From Pandoraea pulmonicola (GTDB lineage Bacteria; Pseudomonadota; Gammaproteobacteria; Burkholderiales; Burkholderiaceae): DNA of 64,000 nucleotides. Below the pieces are notes generated by a model. The model searched no databases. It was given only the letters and a program-made list of their open reading frames with translations, and was not told the DNA's origin. Within the stretch, counting starts at the first letter, position 1; the number at the start of each line of letters is the position of its first letter. The stretch is taken from positions 5,208,001 to 5,272,000 of the forward strand of contig NZ_CP010310.2 in the NCBI RefSeq assembly GCF_000815105.2, written 5' to 3'. The position numbers and the translations under genes are program-made. Shown here one piece after another: positions 43,264 through 51,755 of this stretch.

Positions 43264-43722
43264 ATGAGCCCGAGCACCCCCGCTACGACGGCGATCGCCG
43301 AAATGACCCCGGAAGCACTGGCCCGCGCCACGGGCGACGCCATGTACCGCAGCGACCGTGCGAGCCAATGGCTGGGCATGGAACTGCAGGAAGTGCGTCC
43401 GGGTTATGCTCGCATGACGATGTACGTGCGCGACGAATTCCTCAACGGCCACGCCATCTGCCACGGCGGCCTGATGTTCACACTGGCCGACTCGACCTTC
43501 GCGTTCGCGTGCAACAGCTACAACGTCAACGCGGTGGCGGCCGGTTGCAGCATCGAATTCCTGAAGCCGGTCTCGGGCGGGGACACGCTCACGGCCGAAG
43601 CCCAGGAACAGGTGCTCTCGGGACGCCATGGCATCTACGACATTCGCGTGACGAACGCCGCCGGCGACGTGGTGGCGATGTTCCGCGGCAAGTCCGCGCA
43701 GATCAAGGGCACCGTCATCTGA
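43264..43722 (+). CDS. paaI: Phenylacetyl-CoA thioesterase PaaI (hot-dog fold)
   Basis: A 152-residue hot-dog thioesterase that hydrolyses stalled ring-hydroxylated phenylacetyl-CoA, freeing CoA when the pathway jams. Visible are the segment MTMYVRDEFLNGHAICHGGLMFTLADSTFAFAC with the HxxGG-type catalytic region (ICHGG) and the acid residue in the helix, and SIEFLKPVSGGDTLTAEAQ. The N-terminus has about 25 residues of Pro/Thr and Ala. It sits between paaG (122 bases) and paaK (101 bases) in the same direction, consistent with one operon. Confident by neighbourhood and fold. Confidence 0.9.
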   Translation: MSPSTPATTAIAEMTPEALARATGDAMYRSDRASQWLGMELQEVRPGYARMTMYVRDEFLNGHAICHGGLMFTLADSTFAFACNSYNVNAVAAGCSIEFLKPVSGGDTLTAEAQEQVLSGRHGIYDIRVTNAAGDVVAMFRGKSAQIKGTVI

Positions 43723-43740
43723 CCGCCCGGCAGTACGCGG

Positions 43741-43766
43741 GTCCGGCCACTGACGTGGCCGCGGAC
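43741..43766 (+). other. Hairpin between paaI and paaK
   Basis: GTCCGGCCAC pairs with GTGGCC and GGAC around a TGAC loop with a two-base GC bulge. No T-run follows, so it is probably an mRNA structure, not a terminator. Confidence 0.5.
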
Positions 43767-43823
43767 GCGCGAGACACACGTATCAGAGAGCACTAGTAAG
43801 TTGCAAGTCCCAAGGAGACAGTC

Positions 43824-45119
43824 ATGACCACCGCCTTGCCGCTCGAGCCGATCGAGAAAGCGAGCCTCGACGAACTGCGCGCCCTTCAGCTCGAACGTCT
43901 GAAGACAACGTTGCGGCATGCCTACGACAACTCGCCGGTCTATCGTCGGAAGTTCGACGAAGCCGGCGTCCACCCGGACGATCTGGGTTCGCTGGCCGAT
44001 CTGGCCAAATTCCCGTTCACGACGAAGCAGGATCTGCGCGACAGCTATCCGTTCGGCATGTTCGCCGTGCCGATGGAACAGGTCTCGCGCGTGCATGCGT
44101 CCTCCGGCACCACGGGCAAGCCGACGGTCGTGGGCTACACCGCCAACGATATCAGCACGTGGGCCGATCTGGTGGCGCGCTCGATCCGCGCGTCCGGTGC
44201 GCGACGTGGCGACAAGGTGCACATCAGCTACGGCTACGGGTTGTTCACGGGCGGACTGGGGGCTCACTACGGCGCCGAGCGCGCGGGCCTCACCGTGATT
44301 CCGTTCGGCGGCGGCCAGACCGAGAAGCAGGTGCAACTGATCCAGGACTTCAAGCCGGACATCATCATGGTCACGCCGAGCTACATGCTCGCGATTGCCG
44401 ACGAACTCGAACGTCAGGGCATCGTGGCCGCCGAGTCGTCGCTGCGCATCGGCATCTTCGGCGCCGAGCCGTGGACCAACGACATGCGCTCGGCCATCGA
44501 GAAGCGCATGGGCATCGACGCGGTCGACATCTACGGCCTGTCCGAAGTGATGGGCCCGGGCGTGGCCTGCGAATGCGCCGAGACCAAGGATGGTCCGACG
44601 ATCTGGGAAGATCACTTCTATCCCGAGATCATCGATCCGGAGACGGGCGAAGTGCTGCCCGACGGCGAGTTCGGCGAACTGGTGTTCACCTCGCTCACCA
44701 AGGAAGCGCTGCCGATCATCCGCTACCGCACGCGCGACCTCACGCGTCTGCTGCCCGGCACGGCGCGCACCATGCGCCGCATGGAGAAGATCACCGGCCG
44801 CTCGGACGACATGATGATCATCCGCGGCGTGAACGTCTTCCCGTCGCAGATCGAGGAACTGCTGCTGCGTCAGCCGGTGCTCTCCCCGCACTACCAGATC
44901 ATTCTGGACAAGGAAGGCCCGATGGACACGATGGCCGTGGAAGTCGAAGCGGCCGTGGGCTGCGACGACGCCTCCGCGCTCCAGACGGCAGGCGGCGAGC
45001 TCAAGCGCGACATCAAGACGCTGATCGGCGTGTCGTGCGCGGTTCGGGTCAAACCCGTGGGCGGCATCGAGCGCTCGGTCGGCAAGGCGCGCCGTGTGAT
45101 CGACAAGCGTCCGCGTTAA
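43824..45119 (+). CDS. paaK: Phenylacetate--CoA ligase PaaK
   Basis: PaaK activates phenylacetate to phenylacetyl-CoA with ATP, the entry step of the pathway, in the cytoplasm. The 431-residue protein carries the AMP-binding P-loop SSGTTGKPTVVGYT at residues 93-106, IYGLSEVMGPGVACECAE, and the C-terminal-lid motif RSDDMMIIRGVNVFPSQIEELLL, which is the signature of PaaK rather than generic acyl-CoA synthetases. The ATG at 43824 has AAGGAG ahead. It is the last gene of the paaN-J-G-I-K run and is closed by a strong terminator. Identification is secure. Confidence 0.97.
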   Translation: MTTALPLEPIEKASLDELRALQLERLKTTLRHAYDNSPVYRRKFDEAGVHPDDLGSLADLAKFPFTTKQDLRDSYPFGMFAVPMEQVSRVHASSGTTGKPTVVGYTANDISTWADLVARSIRASGARRGDKVHISYGYGLFTGGLGAHYGAERAGLTVIPFGGGQTEKQVQLIQDFKPDIIMVTPSYMLAIADELERQGIVAAESSLRIGIFGAEPWTNDMRSAIEKRMGIDAVDIYGLSEVMGPGVACECAETKDGPTIWEDHFYPEIIDPETGEVLPDGEFGELVFTSLTKEALPIIRYRTRDLTRLLPGTARTMRRMEKITGRSDDMMIIRGVNVFPSQIEELLLRQPVLSPHYQIILDKEGPMDTMAVEVEAAVGCDDASALQTAGGELKRDIKTLIGVSCAVRVKPVGGIERSVGKARRVIDKRPR

Positions 45120-45143
45120 GTCGCGCTCGCGCACGTCGCCATG

Positions 45144-45173
45144 AAAAAGCCCGCGAAATTCGCGGGCTTTTTT
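45144..45173. terminator. Bidirectional terminator between paaK and mltA
   Basis: A 14-bp inverted repeat (AAAAAGCCCGCGAA and its complement at 45159-45172) centred on A45158, with an A-run on one side and a T-run on the other. It ends the paa operon on plus and mltA on minus. Confidence 0.93.
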
Positions 45174-45195
45174 GCGTCGACGCGGCCGTTGCCGC

Positions 45196-46350
45196 TTACT
45201 GATTCGGCAGGAACACCCACATGCGGCCGCTTTGCCGCATGCGTCCGGCCAGATCGCCGGCGTCGTCGCCGAGGCCCCAGAAGAAGTCGGCGCGCACGCC
45301 GCCCTTGATGGCGCTGCCGGTGTCCTGCGCGAACATCAGCCGGTTGATCGGGGCGTTCGCCTGTGCGCCGAAGGGCGGACGCGTCGTCGAGAGGAACACC
45401 GGGCTGCCGAGCGGAATCGACGCCGGGTCCACCGCGATGGAGCGCTCCGCCGTGAGCGGCACGCCCAGCGCGCCGATCGGGCCTTCGATGCCGCCCACGC
45501 CGTGGTTGGGCATCTCGCGGAAGAAGACGAAGCGCGGATTCACATCGAGCAAGGCGTCGACGCGCGACGGATTGGCCCGCGCCCAGGCGCGAATGCCCTG
45601 CATCGTCGCCTGTGCGGCCGTGATCTCTCCCCGGTCGATCAACCAGCGGCCGATGGACTTGTACGGCTGATCGTTGCTGCCCGCATACCCCACGCGCATC
45701 ACGGTGCCGTCGTCGAGCAGCACCTGCCCCGAGCCTTGCACCTGCAGGAAGAACGCCTCGATGGGATCGTCGACATACACCAGTTCGTTGCCGCGCAGGA
45801 TGCCGCTGCGATTGAGTTCGGCCCGGGACGGCAGCGAACCGGCCTTGCGTCCGGCGGGCCACTTGTAGAGCGGTGTCTGGTACACCCCGCCGCGAACGCG
45901 GGAACCATGCAGCAGCGGCTCGTAGTAGCCGGTGATCAGGCCGGTCTGGGAGCCGTCGGAGTTGGCAATCCGAAACGGCGTAAAGTATTGTTCGAAGAAC
46001 TGTCGCACGGCGGCCGGATCGAGATCGTCAAGACGCTCGGACGCGCGGCACGCCGGCAGCCAGGACGGCTGACGGCTCAGCTTGACGCAGCTCTGCGCGA
46101 GCGCGAGACGTGCGCCGATGAGCGAATCGTCCTGCCAGCCCTCGACCTGCGACCACGACACGGCCTGCATGCGGCCTGCGCCGGAAGGTGGCGTCGCCAC
46201 GTTCGACGGCGGTGTGCCTGTACCCGTGCCTGGACGACCGGCGCCCGACGGGGGCACACTGGAACAACCATAGAGCAATGCGGCAAGCGCGGCGAGCGCC
46301 AGGCCCCGGCCGGCACGCCACCGCCCGAACACATTCAGGAAAAGCGTCAT
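45196..46350 (-). CDS. mltA: Membrane-bound lytic murein transglycosylase A
   Basis: MltA is an outer-membrane lipoprotein that cleaves glycan strands to 1,6-anhydroMurNAc ends during wall turnover. From the ATG at 46348-46350 the 384-residue protein has a lipoprotein signal (GRGLALAALAALLYGC) and a linker rich in Pro/Gly/Thr. The MltA domain follows with GLITGYYEPLLHGSRVRGGVYQTPLYKWP, FFLQVQGSGQVLLDDG, VFFREMPNHGVGGIEGPIGALGVPLTAERSIAVDP, and the catalytic-Asp 3D-type segment MFAQDTGSAIKGGVRADFFWG. The frame extends far upstream, but that part has no family match. Its start codon overlaps a divergent small ORF. Identification is secure. Confidence 0.95.
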   Translation of the reverse strand: MTLFLNVFGRWRAGRGLALAALAALLYGCSSVPPSGAGRPGTGTGTPPSNVATPPSGAGRMQAVSWSQVEGWQDDSLIGARLALAQSCVKLSRQPSWLPACRASERLDDLDPAAVRQFFEQYFTPFRIANSDGSQTGLITGYYEPLLHGSRVRGGVYQTPLYKWPAGRKAGSLPSRAELNRSGILRGNELVYVDDPIEAFFLQVQGSGQVLLDDGTVMRVGYAGSNDQPYKSIGRWLIDRGEITAAQATMQGIRAWARANPSRVDALLDVNPRFVFFREMPNHGVGGIEGPIGALGVPLTAERSIAVDPASIPLGSPVFLSTTRPPFGAQANAPINRLMFAQDTGSAIKGGVRADFFWGLGDDAGDLAGRMRQSGRMWVFLPNQ

Positions 46351-46603
46351 GGGTAATCTGTTCGATGAATATCCGGCCTTGCTGGTCCTGCCGGAGGTAT
46401 TGCTGGCGATCGTGATCGTCGCCGCTATCGTGATCATGCGTCGCAAACCGTCGCCCAAGCGCCGCAGGCGCCACGCGCGCGCGGTACGACCGATGCCGAG
46501 CGACACCGTCGAAGGCATCGACCCGCTCGAAGCCAATCCGGCCGCGCGCTCGACGTCCGGCGATCCGCTCAAACGGGAAGACTGGTCCGACGACCGTCGC
46601 TGA
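46349..46603 (+). CDS. Small membrane protein of unknown function
   Basis: An 84-codon frame with a plausible membrane-protein plan: MGNLFDEYPALLVLPEVLL, a hydrophobic helix (about residues 9-30, ending AIVIVAAIVIM), a strongly basic segment (RRKPSPKRRRRHARA), then an acidic soluble tail. AGGAAA lies seven bases ahead of the ATG, and codon use is GC3-rich like the neighbours. The start ATG shares bases with the mltA start on the other strand (46348-46351), so the two genes diverge from overlapping codons. I do not recognise the family. It could be a chance frame in the mltA upstream region, though the membrane helix plus ribosome site argue for a real gene. Confidence 0.5.
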   Translation: MGNLFDEYPALLVLPEVLLAIVIVAAIVIMRRKPSPKRRRRHARAVRPMPSDTVEGIDPLEANPAARSTSGDPLKREDWSDDRR

Positions 46604-46635
46604 GGTGCGATGTCCGCTGCGCGCATGCCCGTGGC

Positions 46636-47010
46636 TCAGTGCAGCGTTCGCGGCATGGTGAGCGCGAATTCGGCGATCGGCGCTTCGAAGCGCGTGCCGT
46701 CTTCCGCCACACAGAAGTACTCGCCACGCATGGTGCCCACGGGTGTGGCGACCATGGCCCAGCTCGTGTATTCGAACTGCTCGCCCGGCTGCAGGAAAGG
46801 CTGATGTCCGACCACGCCGAGGCCGTTGACCTCCTGCACGTGGTTATCGCCGTCGGTGATGACCCAATGGCGTGAAATCAACTGCGCCGGCACTTCCCCG
46901 CTGTTGCGAATCGTGATCGTGTAGGCGAAGGCGAACTGCCGACGGTCCGGTTCCGATTGCTCCGGGAGATACTGCGGGCGCACCGTGACGGTAAATTCGT
47001 ACTGGCTCAT
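46636..47010 (-). CDS. apaG: ApaG protein (DUF525)
   Basis: A 124-residue protein of the ApaG/DUF525 family, a small beta-sandwich fold of unclear cellular role, sometimes linked to Co2+/Mg2+ tolerance in enterobacteria. The family segments are VTVRPQYLPEQSEPDRRQFAFAYTITIRN, QLISRHWVITDGDNHVQEVNGLGVVGHQPFLQPGEQFEYTSW and TMRGEYFCVAEDG. The ATG at 47008-47010 was chosen over longer upstream starts because MSQYEFTVTV is the usual N-terminus. No apaH or rsmA gene adjoins; it sits between the small membrane ORF and rpe. Family certain, function vague. Confidence 0.95.
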   Translation of the reverse strand: MSQYEFTVTVRPQYLPEQSEPDRRQFAFAYTITIRNSGEVPAQLISRHWVITDGDNHVQEVNGLGVVGHQPFLQPGEQFEYTSWAMVATPVGTMRGEYFCVAEDGTRFEAPIAEFALTMPRTLH

Positions 47011-47338
47011 CGTGTGTTCCTGTTGCGCATGCGTGCTCTCTGATGGCGTTCTGGTCTGGCGGCTCGCACCGCTCGTTCTGTAACGGCTTGGCGGGTACGG
47101 GCACACGTGCCGTCCCGTTTTGCAAGGCATTCTGCGGCAAGTCGTCGCGGGTCGCAACCGCTGGCCGCCTCACCCCGACGCCCCACTCGCGTCCCTCCTG
47201 CTGCCGCCCCGCCCGGCGTTGCCACGGCGGCGGCCCGGTGCGGGATCGGCTCACTATTCGTTCGCTATCCGCACACTGCCGGCAGGCGTCATGCGAAAGC
47301 TTTAAAATATCGCTTTTGACGCTACTCCCCAGCCTGCC
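47011..47338. other. apaG-rpe divergent intergenic region
   Basis: A 328-base gap between divergent apaG and rpe. It contains TTAAAATA about 30-40 bases ahead of the rpe ATG, a candidate -10 without a clear -35. No convincing gene is present; the open frames found here lack ribosome sites and family features. Confidence 0.5.
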
Positions 47339-48019
47339 ATGACGCAATTCTGTATCGCCCCCAGCATCCTGTCCGCCGACTTTGCCCGGCTGGGCGAAGA
47401 AGTCCGTAACGTCGTGGCGGCGGGCGCCGACTGGATCCACTTCGACGTCATGGACAACCATTACGTTCCCAATCTGACCATCGGCCCGATGGTCTGCGAA
47501 GCGATCCGCCCGCACGTGGACGTGCCCATCGACGTGCACCTGATGGTACGTCCGGTCGATCGCATCGTGCCGGATTTCGCCAAGGCCGGCGCGAACCTCA
47601 TCACGTTCCACCCGGAAGCGTCGGAGCACGTCGATCGCACGCTCGGCCTGATCCGCGACAACGGCTGCAAGGCCGGGCTGGTGTTCAATCCCGGCACGCC
47701 ACTGCATTACCTCGATCACGTGATGGATCGCCTCGACATGGTGCTGATCATGTCAGTGAACCCCGGTTTCGGCGGCCAATCGTTCATTCCGGAAGCGCTC
47801 AACAAGCTGCGCGCCGTACGCGCACGCATCGACGCTTACACCGCCGAGACCGGTCGTGAAATCCGTCTGGAAATCGACGGCGGGGTGAAGGTCGACAACA
47901 TTGCCGAGATCGCCGCCGCCGGCGCCGATACCTTCGTTGCCGGTTCGGCCATCTTCGGCAAACCCGACTACAAGGCGGTGATCGACCAGATGCGCGCCCA
48001 ACTGGCGAGCGTGGCATGA
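47339..48019 (+). CDS. rpe: Ribulose-phosphate 3-epimerase
   Basis: Rpe interconverts ribulose-5-phosphate and xylulose-5-phosphate in the pentose phosphate pathway. The 226-residue TIM barrel has [17 protein letters not shown], the metal-binding [17 protein letters not shown] near residues 34-50, [30 protein letters not shown] and [11 protein letters not shown], all canonical including the catalytic Asp residues. The ATG at 47339 begins [14 protein letters not shown]. It overlaps gph in ATGA at 48016-48019, so the two are translationally coupled; rpe-gph-trpE is a common betaproteobacterial order. Identification is secure. Confidence 0.98.
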   Translation: MTQFCIAPSILSADFARLGEEVRNVVAAGADWIHFDVMDNHYVPNLTIGPMVCEAIRPHVDVPIDVHLMVRPVDRIVPDFAKAGANLITFHPEASEHVDRTLGLIRDNGCKAGLVFNPGTPLHYLDHVMDRLDMVLIMSVNPGFGGQSFIPEALNKLRAVRARIDAYTAETGREIRLEIDGGVKVDNIAEIAAAGADTFVAGSAIFGKPDYKAVIDQMRAQLASVA

Positions 48020-48735
48020 CGCAGTCGCAAACCACACCGCGGCTGGACGGCATTCGCGCAGTCCTGATCGACCTCGACGGCACGCTCGTCGACACCGCCG
48101 GCGACTTCGGCGTGGCGCTCAACGCCATGCTGACCGACCTGGGCGCCGAGCCGGTGCCGACCGAGCGTCTGATGACCTTCGTCGGCAAAGGTACCGCCAA
48201 TCTGGTGCGCAAGACATTGGCCGAGCGCTTCCCCGAGCCGGAAATCGACGCCCTGTTCGAGCGCGCGCAAGCCAGGTACGAAGCGGTCTACACGTCGATC
48301 AACGGCGAGCACACGGTGCTTTATCCGGAAGTGCGCGAAGGCCTCGCGGCGCTGCGGGCGGCCGGGTTGCCCGTCGCGTGCATCACCAACAAGCAACATC
48401 GTTTTGCCGTCGACCTGCTGGCGCACTACGGCCTGTCGGACCAGTTCGACCTGGTGTACGGCGGCGATTCTTGGCCCCGGCGCAAACCTGACCCGATGCC
48501 GCTCGTCAAGGCGTGCGAGGCGTTCGGCGTTGCGCCGTCGCAGGCGGTGCTCGTGGGCGATTCGGGCAACGACGCGCAGGCCGCGCGCGCGGCGGGCTGC
48601 CGCTCGCTCACGGTGCCGTACGGCTACAACCATGGCGAATCTATACAAACGATCGACACGGATGGTATAGTCGCCTCAATTCTGGGCGCGGCCCGGGCGA
48701 TCCTGCCCGATGCAACGCCCACGCTGGCGAGTTGA
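48016..48735 (+). CDS. gph: Phosphoglycolate phosphatase
   Basis: A 239-residue HAD-superfamily phosphatase that removes phosphate from 2-phosphoglycolate, a product of DNA repair and of RuBisCO side reactions. The motifs are motif [10 protein letters not shown] (nucleophile Asp19, acid Asp21), motif II CITNK near 115, motif III lysine in [10 protein letters not shown] and motif [17 protein letters not shown]. The ATG overlaps the rpe stop. The trpE promoter prediction lies inside the last part of this gene. Gph is the usual name for this position; the substrate is by family. Confidence 0.93.
   Translation: MTQSQTTPRLDGIRAVLIDLDGTLVDTAGDFGVALNAMLTDLGAEPVPTERLMTFVGKGTANLVRKTLAERFPEPEIDALFERAQARYEAVYTSINGEHTVLYPEVREGLAALRAAGLPVACITNKQHRFAVDLLAHYGLSDQFDLVYGGDSWPRRKPDPMPLVKACEAFGVAPSQAVLVGDSGNDAQAARAAGCRSLTVPYGYNHGESIQTIDTDGIVASILGAARAILPDATPTLAS
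48642..48670 (+). promoter_or_regulatory. Possible trpE promoter inside the end of gph
   Basis: TATACA (48642-48647, four of six bases of TTGACA) and TATAGT (48665-48670, five of six of TATAAT) lie exactly 17 bases apart. Transcription would start near 48677, giving a leader of about 120 bases before the Trp-rich leader ORF. Moderate evidence only. Confidence 0.45.
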
Positions 48736-48796
48736 ATTCGTCATCTTCCACACTGCATTCAAACGCATGTTCCTGAACAAGAAACGGAGTCTGAGC

Positions 48797-48841
48797 GTGA
48801 TCGACCGGGGGGCCTGGCCCTGGCGACGCTGGTCCTGCTAA
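48797..48841 (+). CDS. trpL: Tryptophan-rich leader peptide upstream of trpE
   Basis: A 14-codon ORF, MIDRGAWPWRRWSC, with three tryptophan codons in the last eight residues. It starts at GTG 48797, seven bases after GGAG; an in-frame ATG 30 bases upstream (48767) would give 24 residues but has no ribosome site. Trp is the rarest residue, so three in so short a frame ahead of trpE strongly suggests a leader peptide for ribosome-mediated control by tryptophanyl-tRNA charging. It is 400 bases ahead of trpE. The third Trp codon is inside a hairpin spanning the stop. A terminator with a T-run is not evident, so the mechanism is unproven. Confidence 0.75.
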   Translation: MIDRGAWPWRRWSC

Positions 48842-48866
48842 ACCCTCCCAAGGGGTGGCCGGGACC
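48831..48866 (+). promoter_or_regulatory. Leader hairpin across the trpE leader stop codon
   Basis: GGTCC (48831-48835, including part of the third Trp codon) pairs with GGACC (48862-48866), and inside CCCT (48843-48846) pairs with AGGG (48851-48854). A ribosome stalled at the Trp codons would melt it. A second hairpin, GCGCGCCGT / ACGGTGCGC with a G-T pair, lies at 48931-48953. Neither is followed by a T-run. Nothing else is supported in 48955-49241. Confidence 0.5.
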
Positions 48867-49241
48867 GCTGAAGTTCGTCTTCGGCAACCCGTTTCTTGCA
48901 TCGTTGTAGTTCCCAAGATTCAATGCATCGGCGCGCCGTGTTTACGGTGCGCGTGTTCGTCGAGGCCGGTCGAAGTTCGCCGCAAGGCGACTTCCGCCGT
49001 CGCCCAAGCGCGTGACGTTGCGCGCCTGCGCCCCCATGCGCCTCGATGTACGCCCTCGCACGCGGCATCTCGCCGCGATACGCGCGGCCGGTGCGGGTAA
49101 CGACGCAAGCCATTATCCGGCCCGGCGGCACGCATCGATCTTCCCGGGCAGGCCACCCCGCAAGCGACTCAGGTATTCTCAACGCCAACCACGCCGATTC
49201 CGCGGGACCGCCCGCCGGCAAACCCGCAGGCAGAGTGCAAC

Positions 49242-50747
49242 ATGACCGAACTCGAATTCAAATCGCTGGCCAATCAGGGCTACAACCGCATCCCGCTGAT
49301 CGCCGAGGCGTTCGCCGACCTCGACACGCCGCTCTCGCTCTACCTGAAGCTCGCGCTGGGCGACCGTCGCGGCGCCAACACCTTCCTGCTCGAATCGGTG
49401 GTGGGCGGTGAGCGCTTCGGGCGATACTCGTTCATCGGCCTGTCCGCGCACACGCTGCTGCGCAGCTTCGGCCCGAAGACCGAAGTCGTGCGCGACGGCA
49501 CCGTCGTCGAGACCCACGAAGGCGATCCGCTCGACTTCATCACCCGGGTCCAGGCGCGCTTCAAGGTGGCGCTGCGCCCGGGCATGCCGCGCTTCTGCGG
49601 CGGTCTGGCCGGCTACTTCGGCTACGACGCCGTGCGCTACATCGAGAAAAAGCTCGCGCGCACCACGCCGCGCGACGATCTGCACCTGCCCGACATCCAG
49701 TTGCTGCTCACCGAAGAGCTAGCCGTGATCGACAACCTGACGGGCAAGCTCTACCTCATCGTCTACGCCGACCCCACGCAGCCCGAAGCCTATTCGAAGG
49801 CGCGTCTGCGTCTGCGCGAACTGCGCGCACGTCTGAAGGCGCCGGTCGATGCACCGGTGACCTCGGGCAGCGTGCGCACCGAGACGTTCCGCGAATTCGC
49901 CAAGCCCGACTATCTCGCAGCCGTCGCCAAGGCGAAGGAAGCGATTGCCGCCGGCGAGCTCATGCAGGTGCAGGTCGGCCAACGGCTCATCAAGCCTTAC
50001 CGCGACGCCCCGCTCTCACTCTATCGCGCGCTGCGCTCGCTCAACCCGTCGCCGTACATGTACTTCTACAACTTCGGCGACTTCCAGGTCGTGGGCGCCT
50101 CACCTGAAATCCTCGTGCGCCAGGAGCGCCGCCAGACGCCGGACGGCGAGCACGAGATCGTGACGATCCGCCCGCTGGCCGGCACGCGTCCGCGCGGCGC
50201 CACGCCGGAGCGCGACGCCGAGCTCGCCACCGAGCTGCTTGGCGATCCGAAGGAAGTTGCCGAACACGTCATGCTCATCGATCTCGCACGCAACGACGTG
50301 GGCCGCATCGCACAGACGGGCACCGTCGAAGTCACCGACAAGATGGTCATCGAGAAGTACTCGCACGTTCAGCACATCGTGAGTTCGGTGGAAGGCCGAC
50401 TGCAACCGGGCTTGTCGAACATCGACGTGCTGCGCGCCACCTTCCCGGCCGGCACGCTCACCGGCGCGCCGAAGGTGCGGGCGATGGAGCTGATCGACGA
50501 GCTCGAGCCAGTCAAGCGGGGCCTGTACGGCGGCGCCGTGGGCTACCTGTCGTTCGGCGGCGAAATGGACGTGGCCATCGCGATCCGCACCGGCGTCATC
50601 AAGGACGGCAACCTGTACGTGCAGGCCGCTGCCGGCATCGTGGCCGACTCGGTGCCCGAATCGGAATGGCAGGAAACGGAGAACAAGGCGCGCGCCGTGC
50701 TGCGTGCGGCCGAGCAGGTGCAGGACGGACTGGACGCCGAGTCCTGA
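49242..50747 (+). CDS. trpE: Anthranilate synthase component I
   Basis: TrpE makes anthranilate from chorismate with ammonia supplied by TrpG. The 501-residue protein has the feedback-inhibition elements LLESV and NPSPYMYF (tryptophan site) and the chorismate-binding core: [69 protein letters not shown] and the C-terminal [38 protein letters not shown]. The ATG is at 49242. The gene is preceded by a Trp-rich leader ORF and separated from trpG by 365 bases, with a second Trp-rich leader ORF in the gap. Identification is secure. Confidence 0.98.
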   Translation: MTELEFKSLANQGYNRIPLIAEAFADLDTPLSLYLKLALGDRRGANTFLLESVVGGERFGRYSFIGLSAHTLLRSFGPKTEVVRDGTVVETHEGDPLDFITRVQARFKVALRPGMPRFCGGLAGYFGYDAVRYIEKKLARTTPRDDLHLPDIQLLLTEELAVIDNLTGKLYLIVYADPTQPEAYSKARLRLRELRARLKAPVDAPVTSGSVRTETFREFAKPDYLAAVAKAKEAIAAGELMQVQVGQRLIKPYRDAPLSLYRALRSLNPSPYMYFYNFGDFQVVGASPEILVRQERRQTPDGEHEIVTIRPLAGTRPRGATPERDAELATELLGDPKEVAEHVMLIDLARNDVGRIAQTGTVEVTDKMVIEKYSHVQHIVSSVEGRLQPGLSNIDVLRATFPAGTLTGAPKVRAMELIDELEPVKRGLYGGAVGYLSFGGEMDVAIAIRTGVIKDGNLYVQAAAGIVADSVPESEWQETENKARAVLRAAEQVQDGLDAES

Positions 50748-50890
50748 GCGAACCAGCGGGCGGTCGTCGCAGAATCGTCGAGCGACCAAGGCCGTCCGCG
50801 CAAATTCTTGCGAAAAAGGCCAAGAAGACGCCTGAAACGCCTCGATTGACCGCTTTTTACGACGCCCCGCCCACGGCACCCCATGGTTAC

Positions 50891-50899
50891 TGCTACAAT
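50891..50899 (+). promoter_or_regulatory. Possible extended -10 promoter for trpGDC
   Basis: TGCTACAAT is an extended -10 (TGn plus TACAAT), 11 bases ahead of the leader ATG at 50910. The -35 is weak. Transcription would start near 50906, giving an almost leaderless message for the leader ORF. No other gene is seen in 50748-50890. Confidence 0.45.
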
Positions 50900-50909
50900 C
50901 GACGCCACT

Positions 50910-50978
50910 ATGAAGTCGTACCTGTCTTCCCCCCTCCTCTGGTCGCCCCTGACCGCCGCCCTGCGCTGGTGGCGGTAA
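50910..50978 (+). CDS. Tryptophan-rich leader peptide upstream of trpGDC
   Basis: A 22-codon ORF starting [11 protein letters not shown] and ending TAALRWWR, with one Trp at position 11 and two adjacent Trp codons near the end (TGG TGG at 50967-50972), then TAA. Paired Trp codons just before a stop, ahead of a trp operon, are the hallmark of a leader peptide; E. coli TrpL also has adjacent Trp codons. It lies 135 bases ahead of trpG. The start ATG lacks a Shine-Dalgarno and sits close to a candidate -10, so translation may be leaderless. In Pseudomonas putida both trpE and trpGDC are reported to be under attenuation, which supports a matching arrangement here. Confidence 0.7.
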   Translation: MKSYLSSPLLWSPLTAALRWWR

Positions 50979-50986
50979 CCCGCCAC
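50969..50986 (+). promoter_or_regulatory. Stop-codon hairpin of the trpGDC leader
   Basis: GTGGCGG (50969-50975, overlapping the paired Trp codons) and CCGCCAC (50980-50986) form a 7-bp stem with a TAAC loop that contains the stop codon. A stalled ribosome would open it. Downstream a C5 run (51012-51016) can pair with either of two G5 runs (51038-51042, 51051-51055), alternative pairings that suit an attenuator. No T-run is seen. Confidence 0.55.
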
Positions 50987-51112
50987 GTCCATCTCATCCC
51001 CATAGCGTCCTCCCCCGCGGACACGCCAACTCGATGTGGGGGCACGTTCAGGGGGAATTCGCAAATCTCATGCGTTCGACAATCCTTTGTCACCAGACGA
51101 ACAGGGACCATC

Positions 51113-51700
51113 ATGCTGCTGATGATCGACAACTACGACTCGTTTACCTACAACATCGTCCAGTACTTCGGTGAATTGGGCGAAGACGTGCGCGTCTTCC
51201 GCAACGACGAGATCACGCTCGACGCGATCGCCGAACTCTCTCCCGAGCGCATCTGCCTCTCGCCCGGCCCGAGTTGCCCGGCCAACGCAGGCATCACGCT
51301 CGACGTGCTCAAGCGCTTCGCCGGCCAGATTCCGATTCTCGGCGTCTGCCTCGGCCATCAGGCCATCGGCGAGGCGTTCGGCGGCAAGGTCGTGCGCGCC
51401 CAACAGATCATGCACGGCAAGGTAAGCGAGATCGAAACCACGCAACAAGGCGTGTTCGCCCACCTGCCCAAGCGCTTCACCGTCACGCGCTATCACTCGC
51501 TCGCCATCGAGCGCGCGACGCTGCCCGACTGTCTCGAGATCACCGCGTGGACGGACGACGGCGAAATCATGGGCGTGCGCCACAAGACGCTCGATGTCGA
51601 AGGCGTGCAATTCCACCCCGAGTCGATCCTGTCGGAGCATGGTCACGCCGTGCTGCGCAATTTCCTGCAAGCCGCGCCGCGCGCCGCGCAAGCTGCCTGA
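51113..51700 (+). CDS. trpG: Anthranilate synthase component II (glutamine amidotransferase)
   Basis: TrpG releases ammonia from glutamine and channels it to TrpE. The 195-residue class I amidotransferase has the nucleophile Cys79 in [17 protein letters not shown] and the catalytic His168 and Glu170 in VQFHPES, with [18 protein letters not shown] at the N-terminus. The ATG at 51113 follows AGGGA. The gene is followed by trpD after 55 bases. A pabA role is possible too, since many bacteria share one subunit, but the trp neighbours and leader ORF fit TrpG. Confident. Confidence 0.96.
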   Translation: MLLMIDNYDSFTYNIVQYFGELGEDVRVFRNDEITLDAIAELSPERICLSPGPSCPANAGITLDVLKRFAGQIPILGVCLGHQAIGEAFGGKVVRAQQIMHGKVSEIETTQQGVFAHLPKRFTVTRYHSLAIERATLPDCLEITAWTDDGEIMGVRHKTLDVEGVQFHPESILSEHGHAVLRNFLQAAPRAAQAA

Positions 51701-51755
51701 CCCCACGCACGCCACACCGGGCCAGGAACCCCGGGACAGAGGAGAACCGCATTCC

